Source: Saprospiraceae bacterium
GTDB taxonomy: Bacteria > Bacteroidota > Bacteroidia > Chitinophagales > Saprospiraceae
DNA: 34,987 nt
Direction of reading: 5' to 3'
Assembly (NCBI GenBank): GCA_020627965.1
Contig: JAHDFX010000042.1
Coordinates: 1 to 34,987, forward strand
The translations under genes were made by a program, and so were the position numbers. Position 1 is the stretch's first letter, and the number at the start of each line of letters is the position of its first letter. The notes below the pieces were generated by a model. The model saw only the letters and a program-made list of their open reading frames with translations, made no database searches and had not been told where the DNA came from. Positions 33,346 through 34,987 of the stretch are shown here, piece after piece.

Positions 33346-34923
33346 TTAATGCATACTAAAGAAAGTCCAGATTCTTGAATAATAATCAGGATCACCAGGA
33401 ATACCGCCATCGTGCCCAGCTCCTTCTATCAGATGATAGATCACCTCATGCCCGTCGTCGCAATTGCCATATTCATAAGAAGTTACATTATTACTTCCCC
33501 AAACATCGCTTGTAGTGACGGGCATTGAATTACAATTGAATTGAGCTGCCCAATTTTCTGCACTTGCCTGAGCCGACATGAAAGTATGCCCAATACCTGG
33601 TGAATTGCCACCTTCCCAGGGAATCAGTCCATCATCCAGTCCATTAATCTGAAAAACAGACATAGTGCGTGGAGCTACCCAGTTTTCCATAGGCACAGTT
33701 TGCTGACTCACAATAGGTGCAATAGCTCTAAAAAAGCTAGCTTGCTTACCCAGATAATTGACAACAGCGCCTCCATTTGAAGTACCCAAAGCATAGACGG
33801 TCGAAGTATCTATATTGGAGTAGGCACCAAGTTGATTCAATATCTCACCAACAAAATAAATTTCATCAGCATTAGAAGCTTCATTACCGGCAGCAGCACC
33901 CAAATTCCAGCTATTTAAGTAACCATCCGGGTAAACACCAATGAAATTACCCGCATCGATAAGTGTAGTCAGGCTGCTATTATTCAGGAAACCCTGACCA
34001 GTTCCGCCATTGCCATGAAAGGCAAAAACAAGCGGATATACCTTGTTGGAGTCTAAATTTTGCGGTGCTCTTACACTTACTGCTCTGACCTGATTTGAGC
34101 CATCTATGACCTGATTTACCGTAAGGGAAGTAATGCCTGAGCTAATTGGGTTCATCATGGTATCATTCGTCATCGTGTCATTAGTGATCGTATCACAATT
34201 TTGAATGATCGCCCGAAAAATACCAGCCGGCTCCACCTGAAATCCTGAATTGAGCCCTATTTCTTCTCCTGCCTCATAGCCTACCTCTTCATTGGCTGGA
34301 ACCGTTGCCGTAGAGCTTATTGTAGAAGATGCCGAGAAAGTTTCCGAAGTATGAATGTCAGATAAAGTAAGAGAATCGGGACATGTTTCGACTGGAGGTT
34401 CTATATTATCTCCAAATTCCAGTGTCCAGCTATTCAGAGTGCCTTCAATACTATTGCCGCTGAAGTTCTTGGCACATATCCGCCATACCCCATTGCCATC
34501 CGAACCATTATTTATATTTGAAAGTGGTATTTGCGGAGAAAAAACATCTGTATAAGGTGACGTGCCATCTGCAATATCCTGTGAAGCAGCATCACTAAAA
34601 CAAGTATTGGTGAAAGTCGAGCCGTTAGCAGTGAATTCATATAGAATATTGGCAGTACCGTCAGGCGAAATAAGTCTCACACCAAGACTGCTAAGTTCAG
34701 GATGCTCCAAATCCACACAGACAGATTGCAAGCCATCAGTGCCGGATAAAGGGGCGGTAAGCCCCGATACTGTCATGGTAAAACAGTATTCAAAATTGGT
34801 GTATCCTATCGTGCCACCTGTTCCGGTGAAGGTGGTATTGCTTTGTTGAGGGCTATTGTCGTTTGCCTGTATTGATGTTGCCAATAAGAGACATAAGCTA
34901 AGTAGTAGCCATACATTTTTCAT
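33346..34923 (-). CDS. Secreted P-domain / 3-coathanger / LpqC-type esterase fusion
   Basis: A 525-aa exported protein (signal MKNVWLLLSLCLLLATSIQA). Domains in order: a proprotein-convertase P-domain-like beta-sandwich (about 40-175, with VCVDLEHPELSSLGVRLISPDGT and WRICAKNFSGNSIEGTLNSW); a 3-coathanger stack (about 185-245); a short repeated linker (DTITNDTMTNDTM, about 247-259); then an alpha/beta-hydrolase of the LpqC/poly(3-hydroxybutyrate) depolymerase or feruloyl esterase kind (FAFHGNGGTG, GTSNGG with S382, GLDDG, and GAGHDGG with the His). The C-terminus is the enzyme, so the sorting modules are in front, an unusual order for T9SS cargo. The substrate, probably an ester-linked polymer, is inferred. 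Confidence 0.87.
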   Translation of the reverse strand: MKNVWLLLSLCLLLATSIQANDNSPQQSNTTFTGTGGTIGYTNFEYCFTMTVSGLTAPLSGTDGLQSVCVDLEHPELSSLGVRLISPDGTANILYEFTANGSTFTNTCFSDAASQDIADGTSPYTDVFSPQIPLSNINNGSDGNGVWRICAKNFSGNSIEGTLNSWTLEFGDNIEPPVETCPDSLTLSDIHTSETFSASSTISSTATVPANEEVGYEAGEEIGLNSGFQVEPAGIFRAIIQNCDTITNDTMTNDTMMNPISSGITSLTVNQVIDGSNQVRAVSVRAPQNLDSNKVYPLVFAFHGNGGTGQGFLNNSSLTTLIDAGNFIGVYPDGYLNSWNLGAAAGNEASNADEIYFVGEILNQLGAYSNIDTSTVYALGTSNGGAVVNYLGKQASFFRAIAPIVSQQTVPMENWVAPRTMSVFQINGLDDGLIPWEGGNSPGIGHTFMSAQASAENWAAQFNCNSMPVTTSDVWGSNNVTSYEYGNCDDGHEVIYHLIEGAGHDGGIPGDPDYYSRIWTFFSMH

Positions 34924-34987
34924 GGTGTAAAGTGTTTGGGTAAAATATAATCGGATTATTTCCTAAAATAAAGGTAAGAATAAATTA

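Overview
This AT-rich window is chromosomal DNA of a Bacteroidota bacterium, most likely of the Saprospiria (Lewinella/Saprospiraceae-like) branch. The evidence is: many large secreted proteins with type IX secretion (T9SS) type A tails, gliding-type (CHU_C) or '3-coathanger stack' C-terminal domains; a giant protein ending in SRVPK; lipoproteins with short lipoboxes; TAnnTTTG promoter elements; and little sign of Shine-Dalgarno sites. The taxonomic call is inference from gene style.

Layout. 1-5953: a leader with two strong inverted repeats and a 1910-aa surface protein (thrombospondin-3 repeats, CotH-kinase-like domain, two lamin-tail domains, dockerin-like end). 6003-6630: a scar made of the 3' end of an IS transposase abutting the 5' end of a dead lipoprotein gene. 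6777-8534: a seven-repeat SBBP beta-propeller with a T9SS tail. 8752-16199: mostly cell-maintenance genes: a trans-sulfuration enzyme, two small lipoproteins (LEA14-like and SdiA-regulated-like), ferritin, a small Cys/Lys-rich protein, a metallo-beta-lactamase/Rieske fusion, a stand-alone 5'-nucleotidase C-terminal domain, a DUF7935-like membrane protein and an A-type Fe-S carrier. A short palindromic repeat occurs here twice; one copy ends a 163-bp MITE-like element. 16200-18626: two T9SS cargo proteins, one with four starch-binding-like modules.

19093-24530: surface polysaccharide genes (WecA/MraY-like initiating transferase, DUF1972 glycosyltransferase, capsule-synthesis-like transferase), interrupted by a lipoprotein, a 5'-truncated Ig/CHU_C fragment and a structured non-coding stretch. 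24685-27666: a secreted HEXXH metalloprotease. 27541-28926 (minus): the wreck of a two-gene system, an ABC-type AAA ATPase plus a DUF4435 (Toprim-like) protein. This is the pairing of the PARIS anti-phage system (AriA/AriB); the ATPase is frameshifted at a G7 run and the DUF4435 gene is cut after its VDSD motif. 28985-34923: an unrecognised helical protein, a small eight-cysteine secreted protein, a lipoprotein subtilase with two nearly identical C-terminal repeats, and a P-domain/coathanger/esterase chimera.

Together the window reads as the cell-surface and secretion inventory of a surface-living, polymer-degrading bacterium, with iron handling (ferritin, Fe-S carrier, Rieske protein) in the middle. 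Small mobile elements, repeats and broken genes lie at the boundaries between blocks. No tRNA, rRNA or CRISPR array was seen. The best candidates for something new are the MITE-like element with its paired hairpins, the decayed PARIS-like pair with the homopolymer frameshift, and the MBL-Rieske fusion.
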